From assembly GCA_019239425.1 (NCBI GenBank), contig JAFAZX010000006.1, forward strand, positions 62,001 to 126,000: a stretch of 64,000 bases of DNA, given 5' to 3'. Positions 35,152 to 44,810 of the stretch are shown here, in pieces. This DNA is from Acidobacteriota bacterium (GTDB taxonomy: Bacteria; Acidobacteriota; Blastocatellia; Pyrinomonadales; Pyrinomonadaceae). The position numbers and the translations under genes were made by a program. Under the pieces are notes generated by a model. It was not told the DNA's origin. It ran no database searches and worked only from the letters and a program-made list of their open reading frames with translations. Every line of letters begins with the position of its first letter. The first letter of the stretch is position 1.

Positions 35152-38100
35152 TCACGGCCCGCAGCTTCCGTTCACCGTGTAGTGCGCGCCGCTGTCGACG
35201 GGCGTCTGGCCGGGGTTCTTCGGCACGACGATCTTCACCGTCTGCGTGCCGACGTTGCCCGACGCGTCCTTGACCGCGAACGTGACGGTGTAGACGCGCC
35301 CGTCGGCGCTTCCGTCACGCTCGGCGCGCAACTGGAACGACTTGCAGTTCGGGGCGATGACGATGTCGTTCAGGGTGTTGCCGTCGCCATTGCCATTCTC
35401 GATCTCGTCGCTCGTGATCTTCTGGACGACGACGCTTGAGACACCGAGCGACGTGCTGCAACTGTCTGTCACCCCGGTCACGAAGTCCGTGACGTTAAAG
35501 CTCACGTACTTGTGGTTGGCCGGCCAGAGCGAAGGCGCCAGGCTGTTGACCGTGATGACGGGCGCGCCCGAGTCCACCACGATGACCGTCCGCGTCTTCG
35601 GCGTCGCGTTGTTGCCGGAGTCGTCGGACGCGTTGTAGGTCAGCACGTAGGTGCCGGGGACGTTGGCGTTGACCGAACCCGTTGTGGTCACGGGCACGTT
35701 CGTGTCGCACGAGTCGGAGGCGGTCGCCCCCGGATCGGTGAACGTCGTGTGGCACTCGACCGTCATCGGGTTTGGCCCGTTGACCGTGATGACCGGCGCG
35801 ATGGTATCAACCACCGTCACCGTCCGCGTCTTGGGCGTCGCAGCGTTACCCGAGTCATCACTCGCGTTGTAAGTCAACGTGTAGGTGCCGGGCACGTTGA
35901 CGTTGACCGAGCCCGAGACATTGACCGGCACCGACGTGTCGCAGGTGTCGGAGGCGGTCGCGCCCGGGTCGCTGAACGACGTGTGGCACTCGACCGTCAT
36001 CGAACTCGCGCCGTTGAGCGTGATGATGGGGGCGATGGTGTCTACGACGTTGACGGTGCGCGTCACCGGCGCCGCGGCGTTGCCCGAGGAGTCGGTGGCG
36101 CTGTAAGTGAGCGTGTAGCTGCCGGGCGCGTTCACGTTAACCGAGCCGCTGACGTTAACCGCGACACTGTTGTCGCAGTTGTCGGAAGCGGTCGCGCCGG
36201 GGTCTGTGAACGAGGTGTGACACTCCACCGTCATCGTGGCCGAGCCGTTGAGCGTGATGACCGGCGCGGTCCCGTCACTGACCGTGACGGTCTGCTGGCA
36301 CGAGGCGGAGTTGCCCGCTGTGTCTGTGGCCGTCCAGGTGATGGTCGTCGTGCCCTTCGGGTAGGGCGCGTTCAAAGGCTGCGCGTCGCTGCGCACGCCG
36401 TTCGTCGCGACGTTCGGGTCGTTGTCGTTGACCGTCGGCGTGCCGACGTTGACCGTCGCGTCGCAGGAGTTCGGCGCGGTCGTCGTCACGATGTTCGCCG
36501 GGCAGCTGATGGTCGGCGTCTGCGTGTCGTTGACCGTCACGTTGAAGCTGCAAGAGGCGGGCGAGCCGACGCCGTTCGTCGCCGTGCACTGCACCGTGGT
36601 CGTGCCGACGGGGAAGGTGTGCGGCGAGGTGATGCTGGTCGCGCCGACCTTGCAGTCGACGGTCGGGGCGGGCGTACCCGTCGCCGTGACGTTGAAGGAG
36701 ACCGAGGCCGAGAACTGGCCGGGGTCGGTGCCGGTGGTGATGTTGGCCGGGCAGGAGATGCTCGGCGGCGTGCCGACCGGCGTCACCGTCGGGTCGTTGG
36801 GCGCGGCGGTCGCCGGGTCGTCCGTCAGGACGTTCGAGAAGTTCGTGCCCGAGACAGTGCCCTGGTTCGACGCCTGCGACGCGTTGAAGGGGTTGTTGAT
36901 GGTCGCCTGGAAGGTGATGGTCATCGACTTGCCCGCGGGCAGCGTCCCGACGTTGACGTTGACGGTCTCGCCCGAGAAGAGAGGGGCGAGCGCGGCCGCG
37001 TTAGCCGTGGCCGCCGGAGCCTCCACTTTGCGCGCCGGGCGCACGAACGGGTCGGTCGCGGTCGTGCCGAGCGTGTTGCCCTGCTCCGAGTTGCGGTACG
37101 AGTGGCCGCTAAGTGCCTGCTTCAAGTTCATGCGCCCGGCGTCGGGGCCGGACATGATGCCGGCGAGGACGTTCGTGCGCGCGCCCGACCGGTGCGAGAA
37201 GCCCTGAGTCGCCTTCGCCGCGGGGGCGTCGAGCGCCGCGAGGTACTCGCGCGGGGCCGCCGTGCGGAAGAAGACGAGCGGCGGGTTCGCGCAGGTGACG
37301 CCGAACGTCGGCGAGCCGGCGGTCGTCACGTTGGCTGCGGGGATGCCGTTGGCAGAAGCCAGCGCCGCGGCGCTCGCCTGCTCGACGTTGAGCGTGCCGT
37401 TATTCCTGTTCACGGCGATGCGGCCGTTGCCGGCGTCGAGGATGTTGCCGTTGGCGTCGAGGCACAGCGTCGGGGTGTTGGTCGTCGTGTCAACGCGCAG
37501 CTCGGCCACGACGCCCGAGGTGCTGGTCTCGATGTCGTTGCCGGTCAGGGTCGCGTCCATCGTCGCCGTGTTCTGGGCGCGCAGGAAGACGCCCGGCGTG
37601 TTGAGCGCGCTGCCCGCGCCGCCGTTGCCGTTGCGGACGGTGTTGCCCGAGAGGTTCAGGTTCAGGCCCTTCCCGTTCGGGTTGCGGTTCTGGACGTTGA
37701 TGCCGATCTCGCCGGCCCCGGTCGTGCCGACGCGGAGGGCGTTCGTGCCGACCGTGTTGTTCGTGACCTTGAGGGCCACGTTACTGCCGTTGTAGTTGCT
37801 GCCGATGTCGAAGATGATGCCCGTCCTCTTGACATCGGTGATCTGGTTGCCGTCGATAACGATGGTGCCGCTGACGCTGGTGTTGTCGGCGAGCGCGACG
37901 TCGATGCCGCGACGGCTGGAGCACGGCAGCGTGCCGCAGGAGCCGGCCGTGTTGCTGCCGATGTTGGTGATGTTGTTGTTCGTCGCCGTGAACGAGAGCG
38001 AGTTGCCGGCGAGCGTGCCGTTGCCGTTGATGTCGATGACGCCCGAGGTGTCCAGCACCGTCCGCGCCACGTTGTTGAAGGTGTTGTTGGTGGTGGCGAT

Positions 38101-40185
38101 GGTCGCCTTGCCGCCCTGCGTCACGCTGGCCTGGACGGTGTTCTGTCCGTTCAGCGGGGCGTTCTGGAAGGTCGAGTTATCCACCGTCAGGTTGACGGTC
38201 GCCGTCGAGTTCGCGTTGACGCCGGCAACGTGCGCGATGGCGGGGCCGAAGAGGTTCTGGAACGTCGAGGTGCCGTTGACGACGAGCGACATGTTGGCGT
38301 TGTCGCGGCCCAAGATGTTGATGCCGCTGCCGGTCGAGGTCGAGTTGGAGAAGGTGCCCGCGCTCACCGTCATGGTCATCGCGGCCGCGGCGTTGTTGAT
38401 GAGCCGCACGCCGTCGCGACCCGACGCGTTGAAGCCCGAGATGTTGACGCTGGTCAGGCTGTTCGTGCCCGAGAGGTTGATGGCCTGGATGCCGTGGCCG
38501 CCCGTGCCGCTCGCGCCCGAGGCGGTCACGCCCGGGTTGTTGATGGCGAGGCCCGTGAGCGAGACGTTCGACGAGTTGCGGACGTCGATGCCGTCGTTGT
38601 CCGTGTTCGAGATGACGCCGCCGTTGACGGCGAAGCTGCCCGTGTTGTTCTTGATGAAGATGGCGTCGCCGTTGCCGTCGTTATCAGGGATGAGGTCGGC
38701 GTTGGCGTCGATTTGCGCCGTGGTCAGCTTGGTGTCGCTGATGGTGGCGCTGCCGAAGGTGACGGCGGCGGCGGAGTTGGTGAGGTGGATGCCGTAGCCG
38801 GTCGAGCTGTTCGGGTTCGGGATGGTCGTCGCGCCGAAGGCCAGCGTGCCGGCCACGTTGTTCAGGTCGACGCCGGTGTTGCTGCGGTTGAGAATGTCCG
38901 TCTGGCCGAACGTGACGGACGAGCCGCCGCCGACGTTGTTGATGAAGACGCCGACGCCGGACGCGCCGTTGACCGTCGTCGCCCCCGCCACGAAGGTCGA
39001 GTTCATGGCGATGTTGGTCAGGCTGACGCCGGTCGAGCCGCTGTTGGTGGAGCCGAGGCTCTGGAAGTCCGTGTTGAGCAGGCCGTTGTCGAGGTTGAGT
39101 GCCGGGCCGCCGGTCGTGCTCACAGCCGTCTCGGCGACGGCCAGCGTGCCGAAGGCGGAACCGCTGATGCCCGTCCCGCCCGTGTTGGCGATGTTGACGC
39201 CGCGGATCAGGTTGTTGGTGGCGACGGTGATGCCGGTCGAGCCGCCGATGACGGGGTTCGAGCCGCCGGTCGCGGGCAGAGGCGCGCTGTACGAAGGGGG
39301 CGTCAGGCCGGTGATCGCCGAGAGGGACGCGGACGCGCCCTGGCCGATGAGCGCTTGGCCTGAGAGCAGAGAGAGTCCGCCCGTGTACGGGCCGCTGTAG
39401 AGGAAGATGTTGTCGTTCGCCTGGTCGGCCGCGACCGCGTCGAAGCTGCCCGGGCCGGTCAGGGCGTTGAAGGGAGAGGTCAGGCGGCCGTCGCCGCCCG
39501 CGGACGCCGACGCGTCCACGAACCAGATCATCCCCGAGACGTTGACCGTGACGGTCGCCGTGTTGCTCGGTGAGCTCGCGCCCGCGACGCTGTAGGTGAA
39601 GGTGTCCGCGCCCTCGAAGCCCGGGGGCGGGTTGTAGGTGAAGCTGCCGTCGGCGTTGACCGTCACGTTGCCGCCGTTGGCGCTCGTCGAAGAGCCGGCG
39701 TTCGCCGCGATGGGGCCGCCGTCCGGGTCGGAGTCGTTGCTCGTCAGGCCGTTGGCGGCGGGGACGTTAATCTGCACGTTGCCGATGGCCGAGTAGGTGT
39801 CGTCAATCGCCACGGGCGTCGTCGTAATCGAGCCGGGGACGAGGGTAGTGTTCGCGTCAATCGTGTCGTTGAAGACGACTCCGGTCGCGTCCGAGCCGCC
39901 GTTGTTCGTAATCTGAACTGTGTATGTGATGGTGGCGCCGGGGGCGGCATTGCCGTCGTTGTCCGGGTCGGGGAAGGAGTCGCTCTTCGTCGCCGTGATC
40001 GAAGGGGCGACCAGGGCCGAGGGGTTGACGGCCGCACGCGCGACGGGAATGGGCGCGCCCGCGCGGCCTGCGCCGAAGGCCGCTGGCGCCATGGGCGTCA
40101 GCAGCGAACAGACGAGGGCCAGGGAGAGAATCATTCCGAGTCGAGACTTCCGCTGGAAAGCGATCCTGAATGCTTTCGGTTTCAT
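35152..40185 (-). CDS. Giant secreted protein: DUF11, beta-helix, HYR and Ig-like repeats
   Basis: 1677 residues, AGGAGAA before the ATG, signal peptide to about residue 38. Order: a DUF11 domain (about 58-122, DPDNDGNAAPGATITYTVQI), a cadherin/VCBS-like domain (about 125-220, GSFTYNPPPGFEGADTFTYS), and a long parallel beta-helix (about 225-1000) of Asn/Thr/Gly-rich coils. Then come a second DUF11-like segment, two HYR-type domains (PSISCPANITTG, PTISCPANIVTT) and three Cry22-type Ig repeats marked by PGATASD. A final Cys-containing domain ends it. Likely an adhesin or matrix protein. No sorting signal that I recognise at the C-terminus. Confidence 0.85.
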   Translation of the reverse strand: MKPKAFRIAFQRKSRLGMILSLALVCSLLTPMAPAAFGAGRAGAPIPVARAAVNPSALVAPSITATKSDSFPDPDNDGNAAPGATITYTVQITNNGGSDATGVVFNDTIDANTTLVPGSITTTPVAIDDTYSAIGNVQINVPAANGLTSNDSDPDGGPIAANAGSSTSANGGNVTVNADGSFTYNPPPGFEGADTFTYSVAGASSPSNTATVTVNVSGMIWFVDASASAGGDGRLTSPFNALTGPGSFDAVAADQANDNIFLYSGPYTGGLSLLSGQALIGQGASASLSAITGLTPPSYSAPLPATGGSNPVIGGSTGITVATNNLIRGVNIANTGGTGISGSAFGTLAVAETAVSTTGGPALNLDNGLLNTDFQSLGSTNSGSTGVSLTNIAMNSTFVAGATTVNGASGVGVFINNVGGGSSVTFGQTDILNRSNTGVDLNNVAGTLAFGATTIPNPNSSTGYGIHLTNSAAAVTFGSATISDTKLTTAQIDANADLIPDNDGNGDAIFIKNNTGSFAVNGGVISNTDNDGIDVRNSSNVSLTGLAINNPGVTASGASGTGGHGIQAINLSGTNSLTSVNISGFNASGRDGVRLINNAAAAMTMTVSAGTFSNSTSTGSGINILGRDNANMSLVVNGTSTFQNLFGPAIAHVAGVNANSTATVNLTVDNSTFQNAPLNGQNTVQASVTQGGKATIATTNNTFNNVARTVLDTSGVIDINGNGTLAGNSLSFTATNNNITNIGSNTAGSCGTLPCSSRRGIDVALADNTSVSGTIVIDGNQITDVKRTGIIFDIGSNYNGSNVALKVTNNTVGTNALRVGTTGAGEIGINVQNRNPNGKGLNLNLSGNTVRNGNGGAGSALNTPGVFLRAQNTATMDATLTGNDIETSTSGVVAELRVDTTTNTPTLCLDANGNILDAGNGRIAVNRNNGTLNVEQASAAALASANGIPAANVTTAGSPTFGVTCANPPLVFFRTAAPREYLAALDAPAAKATQGFSHRSGARTNVLAGIMSGPDAGRMNLKQALSGHSYRNSEQGNTLGTTATDPFVRPARKVEAPAATANAAALAPLFSGETVNVNVGTLPAGKSMTITFQATINNPFNASQASNQGTVSGTNFSNVLTDDPATAAPNDPTVTPVGTPPSISCPANITTGTDPGQFSASVSFNVTATGTPAPTVDCKVGATSITSPHTFPVGTTTVQCTATNGVGSPASCSFNVTVNDTQTPTISCPANIVTTTAPNSCDATVNVGTPTVNDNDPNVATNGVRSDAQPLNAPYPKGTTTITWTATDTAGNSASCQQTVTVSDGTAPVITLNGSATMTVECHTSFTDPGATASDNCDNSVAVNVSGSVNVNAPGSYTLTYSATDSSGNAAAPVTRTVNVVDTIAPIITLNGASSMTVECHTSFSDPGATASDTCDTSVPVNVSGSVNVNVPGTYTLTYNASDDSGNAATPKTRTVTVVDTIAPVITVNGPNPMTVECHTTFTDPGATASDSCDTNVPVTTTGSVNANVPGTYVLTYNASDDSGNNATPKTRTVIVVDSGAPVITVNSLAPSLWPANHKYVSFNVTDFVTGVTDSCSTSLGVSSVVVQKITSDEIENGNGDGNTLNDIVIAPNCKSFQLRAERDGSADGRVYTVTFAVKDASGNVGTQTVKIVVPKNPGQTPVDSGAHYTVNGSCGP
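35566..36267 (-). repeat. Three tandem 234-base coding repeats (Ig-like domains)
   Basis: Three 78-residue units occur in tandem within the exoprotein, each with TVECHT(S/T)F, then DPGATASD and a Cys, SGSVN, TYTLTYNASD and TRTV segments. DNA identity is high enough that the phrase GTGGCACTCGACCGTCATCG recurs at a spacing of about 233 bases. They probably arose by unequal exchange. Confidence 0.85.
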
Positions 40186-40514
40186 GGAGTTCTCCTACAG
40201 GGGTTGGTGGTTAGGGGTTCCCTCGCAAACCAGGGCATGGTCGGAGGGGGGGTTAGGACAGCTAGGACAGCGTGGATTCAAGTGATACCTGCTGGGTCAG
40301 CGTGGGTTAATTCTTGAACTACCTGCGTGGGAGTTTACTGCGGTAGAACTTCTCCGTCGCGGGACGAGGGCAAAAGGAACTACTTTTTGTGGCCGGGAGA
40401 CTTTATACCTTAATGGCGAAACGGTCAACATTCGAAATGACCGCTGCGGGGCGGGGCGCGCTTCAACTTTTCGACAATTCACGCTAACGTAAGCGCCGTA
40501 CAGAATTCCCGCCG
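40186..40514. other. Divergent intergenic region, exoprotein/priA
   Basis: About 330 bases with no coding potential. It contains the leader and candidate promoter of the exoprotein gene, G-rich stretches near 40232-40253 and a repeated TAGGACAGC(T/G) word (two copies at 40254-40276). A priA promoter is not clear to me; the start codon lies just after CAGAATTCCCGCCG without a strong ribosome site. Confidence 0.5.
40402..40428 (-). promoter_or_regulatory. Candidate promoter of the giant exoprotein gene
   Basis: On the minus strand TTGACC (40428-40423) and TATAAA (40407-40402) are 15 bases apart. They lie about 215 bases before the start codon. Spacing is short, otherwise close to consensus. 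Confidence 0.4.
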
Positions 40515-43046
40515 ATGCCCACGAACGAACGCCAACGCCAAGCGACCGACGCGCACCCTGCACCGAACGTAAGAGCCTCGCTCTACGCGGAGGTGGCGCT
40601 CCCGCTGCGTCTTTCGCAAACCTTCACATACGGGCTGCCACTTGCTTTGCAAGAAGTCGTACGTGTGGGCGCGCGCCTGTTGGTACCATTCGGGCGCCAA
40701 CTTTTGACGGGTTACGTCGTCGCGCTCCACGAAGAGCTCGACCCCGAGCTCGGGCTTGAGGCGTCGGAGATAAAGGAGGCCGAGGAGCTGCTCGACGCGG
40801 AGCCCCTGCTGACGCCGGAGGTTCTGGAGATAACGCGCTGGATCAGCGACTACTACGCGGCGCCGTGGGGCGAGGTCTTGAAGGCGGCGCTGCCGGCCGG
40901 TTTGAACGCGGGCGTCGACCAGGTCGTCACCATCACGCCCGAGGGTCGCGACGAGCTGGCGCGCCTGCCCGAGCGGAGGGCCGCAACGGCGAAGGGCCGC
41001 CTGTTGCAGTTGGCCGTGGCGGGCGACGGCGCGACGACTCTGCGCGAGGCGGCGCGCGAGCTCGGGCAGGCCCGCGCCGCAAAGGCCGCGCGCGAGTTGA
41101 CGCGCACGGGCTGGGTCACGGTCGCGCACCGTCAGCGCGGCGCGCAGGCGCGCCCTAAGCGGCGGAAGGCCGTTCGACTCTTACCCCCTTCCGAAGACTC
41201 ACAGAACGGCGCGCGCGCGCTGACGGCGGCGCAGCAGAAGGTCGTCGTCACGCTCGTCGCGGAGGGCGGCGAGATGCTCTTCGCGGAGCTGCTCGAAGCC
41301 GCGGCGGCTGGCGCCTCGACGATTCAGACTTTAGAGAAACGCGGCCTGCTCGAAGTCTTCGTGCGCGAGGTGAGACGCGACCCACTGGCCGGCGCGCGTC
41401 TGCCCGAGCGGGACGACCTGCGCCTGACCGAAGAGCAGGAGCGCGCCCTTCAGTCAATCAACGAGGCGCAGCACGAAGGCGACTTCGCTGCCTTTCTCCT
41501 CCACGGCGTGACGGGGAGCGGCAAGACCGAAATCTACATCCGCGCCATGCGCGAGGCGCTGCGCCGCGGGCGGACGGCGATGATGCTCGTCCCCGAGATC
41601 GCGCTCACGCCCGTCTTCTCGCGCCGCCTGCGCGCGCACTTCGGCGACGCCGTCGCCATCTTCCATTCGTCTCTGACCGCGGGCGAGCGCTTCGACGAGT
41701 GGGGCCGCCTGAAGCGCGGCGAGGCGCGCGTCGTCATCGGCACGCGCTCCGCGGTCTTCGCGCCCGTGCGGGACCTGGGCGTCATCGTCGTGGACGAAGA
41801 GCACGAGGCCTCTTATCGGCAGCAGGAGTCGCCCTACTACAACGGCCGCGACACGGCCGTCATGCGCGCGCACCGCGAGCGCGCCGTCGTCGTCTTAGGT
41901 TCCGCGACGCCCTCGCTCGAGACGTTCCAGAACGCGCAACTGGGCAAGTACAAGTATCTGCGTCTGCCGAGCCGCATCGCCGGCCGCGCGATGGCCCGCG
42001 CGGAGATCGTGGACATGCGCGAGGCGTTCAAGTCGAAGGGCAAGCCCGACGTCTTCTCGCCCGAGCTGCTCGAAGCCATCGAGGAGACGCACGCGCGCGG
42101 CGAGCAATCTATAGTTCTGTTGAACCGGCGCGGGTATTCGAGCTTCGTCCTCTGCCGCTCGTGCGGCGAGCGCATTAACTGCCCGAACTGCGACGTGACG
42201 CTCACGTACCACCGCAGCGAGCGGAGTCTAGTATGTCACTACTGCAACCTGCGCCAGCGCACGCCCGACGCCTGCCCGGCCTGCAACGGCCCCTTCATGT
42301 ACTTCGTCGGCGAGGGCACCGAGCAGATCGAAGAGATTCTCCAAAAGCGCTTCCCCGCCCTCCGCATCGCGCGCCTCGACCGCGACACGACGGCGAAGCG
42401 CTCGACCTACGAGCAGGCCATCCTCCGCTTCGGCGCGGGCGAGCTGGACATGCTCGTCGGCACGCAGATGATCGCCAAGGGGCACGACTTCCCGAACGTG
42501 ACGCTGGTCGGGGTCGTCTCCGTGGACGCAGGTCTCGCCATGCCCGACTTCCGCTCGGCCGAGCGCGCCTTCCAACTCATCACGCAGGTGGCGGGTCGCG
42601 CCGGCCGCGGCGAGCTGCCGGGGCGCGTCCTGATTCAGACTTTCCACCCGCACCACTACGCCCTGCGCCACGCCTGCGCGCAGGACTACGAGGCGTTCTT
42701 CGAGGAGGAGATTAACTACCGCCGGAATCTAAGTTATCCGCCCTTCGTCTCGCTCGCCTCGCTGTTAATCCACGGCGAAGACCTTGTGCGCGTCCAGGCG
42801 ACCGCCGCCGTCCTGCGCGAGGCGCTCGACCGCGCGAACGCCGAGCGCGGCTGTCGCGTCCTCGGCCCCGCCCCCGCCCCGCTCGCGCGTCTGCGCGGCG
42901 AGCACCGCGTCCAACTCCTCCTCAAGTCGCGCAGCCGCCCGCGCCTCCGCACGCTCATCGAAATGGCGCTCGGCGAAGCCGCGGCCCGACCCGGCTGCGA
43001 CATCAACTCCGTCAACGTCGAGATTGACCCGGTCAACCTCATGTAG
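40515..43046 (+). CDS. priA: Primosomal protein N' (replication restart helicase)
   Basis: 843 residues. The N-terminal DNA 3'-end-binding domain begins near residue 24 (YAEVALPLRLSQTFTYGLP). The helicase core has Walker A in LLHGVTGSGKTEIYIRAM, Walker B VIVVDEEHEASY, and later LGSATPSLETF and MIAKGHDFPNV motifs. Eight cysteines in pairs (CRSCGERINCPNCD, CHYCNLRQRTPDACPAC) bind two zinc ions. It reloads the replisome at collapsed forks. lpxD follows 42 bases later. Confidence 0.96.
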   Translation: MPTNERQRQATDAHPAPNVRASLYAEVALPLRLSQTFTYGLPLALQEVVRVGARLLVPFGRQLLTGYVVALHEELDPELGLEASEIKEAEELLDAEPLLTPEVLEITRWISDYYAAPWGEVLKAALPAGLNAGVDQVVTITPEGRDELARLPERRAATAKGRLLQLAVAGDGATTLREAARELGQARAAKAARELTRTGWVTVAHRQRGAQARPKRRKAVRLLPPSEDSQNGARALTAAQQKVVVTLVAEGGEMLFAELLEAAAAGASTIQTLEKRGLLEVFVREVRRDPLAGARLPERDDLRLTEEQERALQSINEAQHEGDFAAFLLHGVTGSGKTEIYIRAMREALRRGRTAMMLVPEIALTPVFSRRLRAHFGDAVAIFHSSLTAGERFDEWGRLKRGEARVVIGTRSAVFAPVRDLGVIVVDEEHEASYRQQESPYYNGRDTAVMRAHRERAVVVLGSATPSLETFQNAQLGKYKYLRLPSRIAGRAMARAEIVDMREAFKSKGKPDVFSPELLEAIEETHARGEQSIVLLNRRGYSSFVLCRSCGERINCPNCDVTLTYHRSERSLVCHYCNLRQRTPDACPACNGPFMYFVGEGTEQIEEILQKRFPALRIARLDRDTTAKRSTYEQAILRFGAGELDMLVGTQMIAKGHDFPNVTLVGVVSVDAGLAMPDFRSAERAFQLITQVAGRAGRGELPGRVLIQTFHPHHYALRHACAQDYEAFFEEEINYRRNLSYPPFVSLASLLIHGEDLVRVQATAAVLREALDRANAERGCRVLGPAPAPLARLRGEHRVQLLLKSRSRPRLRTLIEMALGEAAARPGCDINSVNVEIDPVNLM

Positions 43047-43088
43047 CCTCTTTGAACATTGAACTCGGCTTGTGCGATAACTTTCGGC

Positions 43089-44129
43089 ATGAAACTGAGC
43101 GAGTTGGCACGCCTGACGGGCGCGCACGTCGAAGATAAATTTAAAGAGATAGACATCAACGGAGCCGCGGGGCTGGACGACGCCGAGGCGGGACACGTCA
43201 CGTTCCTCGCCAACCCGCGCTACACGCCGCGCGTGCAGACGACCCGCGCCTCTGCCGTCTACCTCGCCGAAGGCGCCGACGCCGGGCGCGAAGACCTCGC
43301 GGTGCTCCACGCGCGCGACCCCTACCTCGCATACACGCGCGCTCTTCGTCTCTTCAACCCCGAGCCCGAGTTCGAGCCCGTCATCCATCCGTCGGCCGTC
43401 GTTGACCCTTCGGCACACCTCGGCGCGGGCGTCGCCGTCGGCGCGTGCTCGGTCATCGGGCGCGACGTCGTCGTCGGCGACGGCGTGCGCATCTTCCCGA
43501 ACGTGACTGTCTACGACGGCGTGACTGTAGGGAGCGGCTCCGTCCTGCACTCCGGCGTGGCTCTGCGCGAGGGCACGGTCGTCGGCGCGCGCGTGATTGT
43601 TCACAACAACGCTGTCATCGGCTCGGACGGCTTCGGCTACGCGAAGGACGAGGAGGGGCGCTGGCTGAAGATTCCGCAGACGGGCCGCGTCGTGGTCGAA
43701 GACGACGTCGAGATCGGCGCCGGCACGACTATCGACTGCGCCTCGGTCGGCGAGACGCGCATCGCGCGCGGCGCGAAAATAGACAACCTCGTACAGATCG
43801 GCCACTCGTGCACGGTCGGCGAAGACTCTCTGCTCTGCGCGCAGGTCGGGCTGGCGGGCAGCTCGCGCATCGGCCGCCGCGTCATCCTCGCCGGCCAGGC
43901 GGGCGTCGCCGGGCATCTCGAGATCGGCGACGACGTGGTGCTCACAGCCAAGAGCGCCACGAGCCACAACGTCCCCGCCGGCCGCGTCATCTCCGGCATC
44001 CCGGCCTTCGACAACCGCGAGTGGCTGCGCTCGACCGCGGCCTTCCGCCGCCTCGGCGACATGCAGCGCACGCTCCGCACGCTCGAAGCGCGGCTGGCCG
44101 CGCTGGAGCAAGATTCCGCCAAGCCGTAA
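43089..44129 (+). CDS. lpxD: UDP-3-O-acylglucosamine N-acyltransferase
   Basis: 346 residues from ATG 43089; a TTG at 43059 in frame is less likely. The N-terminal uridine-binding domain (about 1-100, GHVTFLANPRYTPRV) is followed by left-handed beta-helix hexapeptide repeats (about 105-290) and a helical C-terminus. The conserved His of the active site lies in NLVQIGHSCTVGED. It adds the second acyl chain in lipid A synthesis, which shows that this bacterium makes lipopolysaccharide or a similar outer membrane. The usual lpxA/fabZ neighbours are absent. Confidence 0.95.
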   Translation: MKLSELARLTGAHVEDKFKEIDINGAAGLDDAEAGHVTFLANPRYTPRVQTTRASAVYLAEGADAGREDLAVLHARDPYLAYTRALRLFNPEPEFEPVIHPSAVVDPSAHLGAGVAVGACSVIGRDVVVGDGVRIFPNVTVYDGVTVGSGSVLHSGVALREGTVVGARVIVHNNAVIGSDGFGYAKDEEGRWLKIPQTGRVVVEDDVEIGAGTTIDCASVGETRIARGAKIDNLVQIGHSCTVGEDSLLCAQVGLAGSSRIGRRVILAGQAGVAGHLEIGDDVVLTAKSATSHNVPAGRVISGIPAFDNREWLRSTAAFRRLGDMQRTLRTLEARLAALEQDSAKP

Positions 44130-44324
44130 AAAATTTCCGCCAAAGTTATCCCTTCCCCCGACGCGCTACGCGTTTCTGGTGTCAGCCAATCCGGCCCGGC
44201 CCTTGCAGACGAGAGAGACGCCGGCCGCGGCGGCCCGCGACCCGGCCCGTTTGAGTTATTTTCCGCAAACGCCGCGCGAATTCGCGCACGGCGTGGCGGG
44301 CAAAGAAATTCCCCTGAAGACTTC

Positions 44325-44353
44325 TTGACAGGGAGAATTCCCTTGCCCATAAT
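44325..44353 (+). promoter_or_regulatory. Strong sigma-70 promoter
   Basis: Perfect TTGACA at 44325-44330, 17 bases, then CATAAT at 44348-44353. The predicted start of RNA is about 44360, directly against the twin operator at 44361-44396. It drives the 99-residue gene at 44430. Confidence 0.75.
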
Positions 44354-44360
44354 GCGAAAT

Positions 44361-44396
44361 TGAAATCCAATTTCAACACAGTGAAATTGGATTTCA
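44361..44396. promoter_or_regulatory. Twin palindromic operator TGAAAT-N3-ATTTCA
   Basis: Two palindromes, TGAAATCCAATTTCA at 44361-44375 and TGAAATTGGATTTCA at 44382-44396, are exact reverse complements of each other, six bases apart. Their centres are 21 bases apart, two helix turns, so two dimers could bind the same DNA face just downstream of the promoter. The pair could also fold as one 15-base-pair RNA hairpin at the 5' end. Confidence 0.65.
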
Positions 44397-44429
44397 TGAA
44401 GAATATTCCCCGAGGAGTTGTTCGCAATC

Positions 44430-44729
44430 ATGTTTTCGGGCAGCAGCACAGCGGCGGGTCGCCCCCTCGAAGCCGCGGGCACGCAACAGAAGGTCGAGGT
44501 CACCTACGAGCAGCAGCAGGGCGGCGGCGAGGTCGTCGCGCTGAAGTATCTGACTTGGACTGAAGGTCTCGGCTGGTGTTGCCAGAAGACCATACGCGTC
44601 GGCGGCGAGCAGTTGGAAGAACTGCACCGCGCGGTCACGGTCGCGCGCCACCGCTACCGGCGGCAGCGCGCCGAGGCCGGCGAGCCGACCGCGCCCGCGC
44701 AGGTCATACAGCTCCCTTCCCTCTCGTAG
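44430..44729 (+). CDS. Small conserved protein of unknown function
   Basis: 99 residues from ATG 44430, with GAGGAG upstream. The middle, TWTEGLGWCCQKTIRV, carries a Cys-Cys pair, followed by a helix LEELHRAVTVARHRYRRQR. I recognise no domain. Upstream is an unusually good promoter with a twin operator, downstream a strong terminator, so the gene is a single, tightly regulated unit. The Cys pair may bind metal or form a disulfide; this is a guess. Confidence 0.7.
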   Translation: MFSGSSTAAGRPLEAAGTQQKVEVTYEQQQGGGEVVALKYLTWTEGLGWCCQKTIRVGGEQLEELHRAVTVARHRYRRQRAEAGEPTAPAQVIQLPSLS

Positions 44730-44747
44730 AAATTTCGACCGCACGCG

Positions 44748-44790
44748 AAAGGCGGCGGGCGCGCTCACCGTGAGCGCGCCCGCCGCCTTT
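44748..44790. terminator. Strong two-way terminator
   Basis: A perfect 21-base-pair stem beginning AAAGGCGGCGGGCGCGCTCA with almost no loop is flanked by A-run on one side and TTTTAATTC on the other. It separates the convergent 99-residue and ferritin-like genes and fits intrinsic termination in both directions. Confidence 0.9.
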
Positions 44791-44810
44791 TAATTCAACC
44801 CAAACTCTTT

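Noticed and set aside
35512..39363. A 1283-codon open frame on the plus strand opposite the giant exoprotein gene
   Set aside because: Arginine/valine/glycine-rich translation without domains; it is the mirror of a high-GC coding strand. The minus-strand product has clear domains and a signal peptide.
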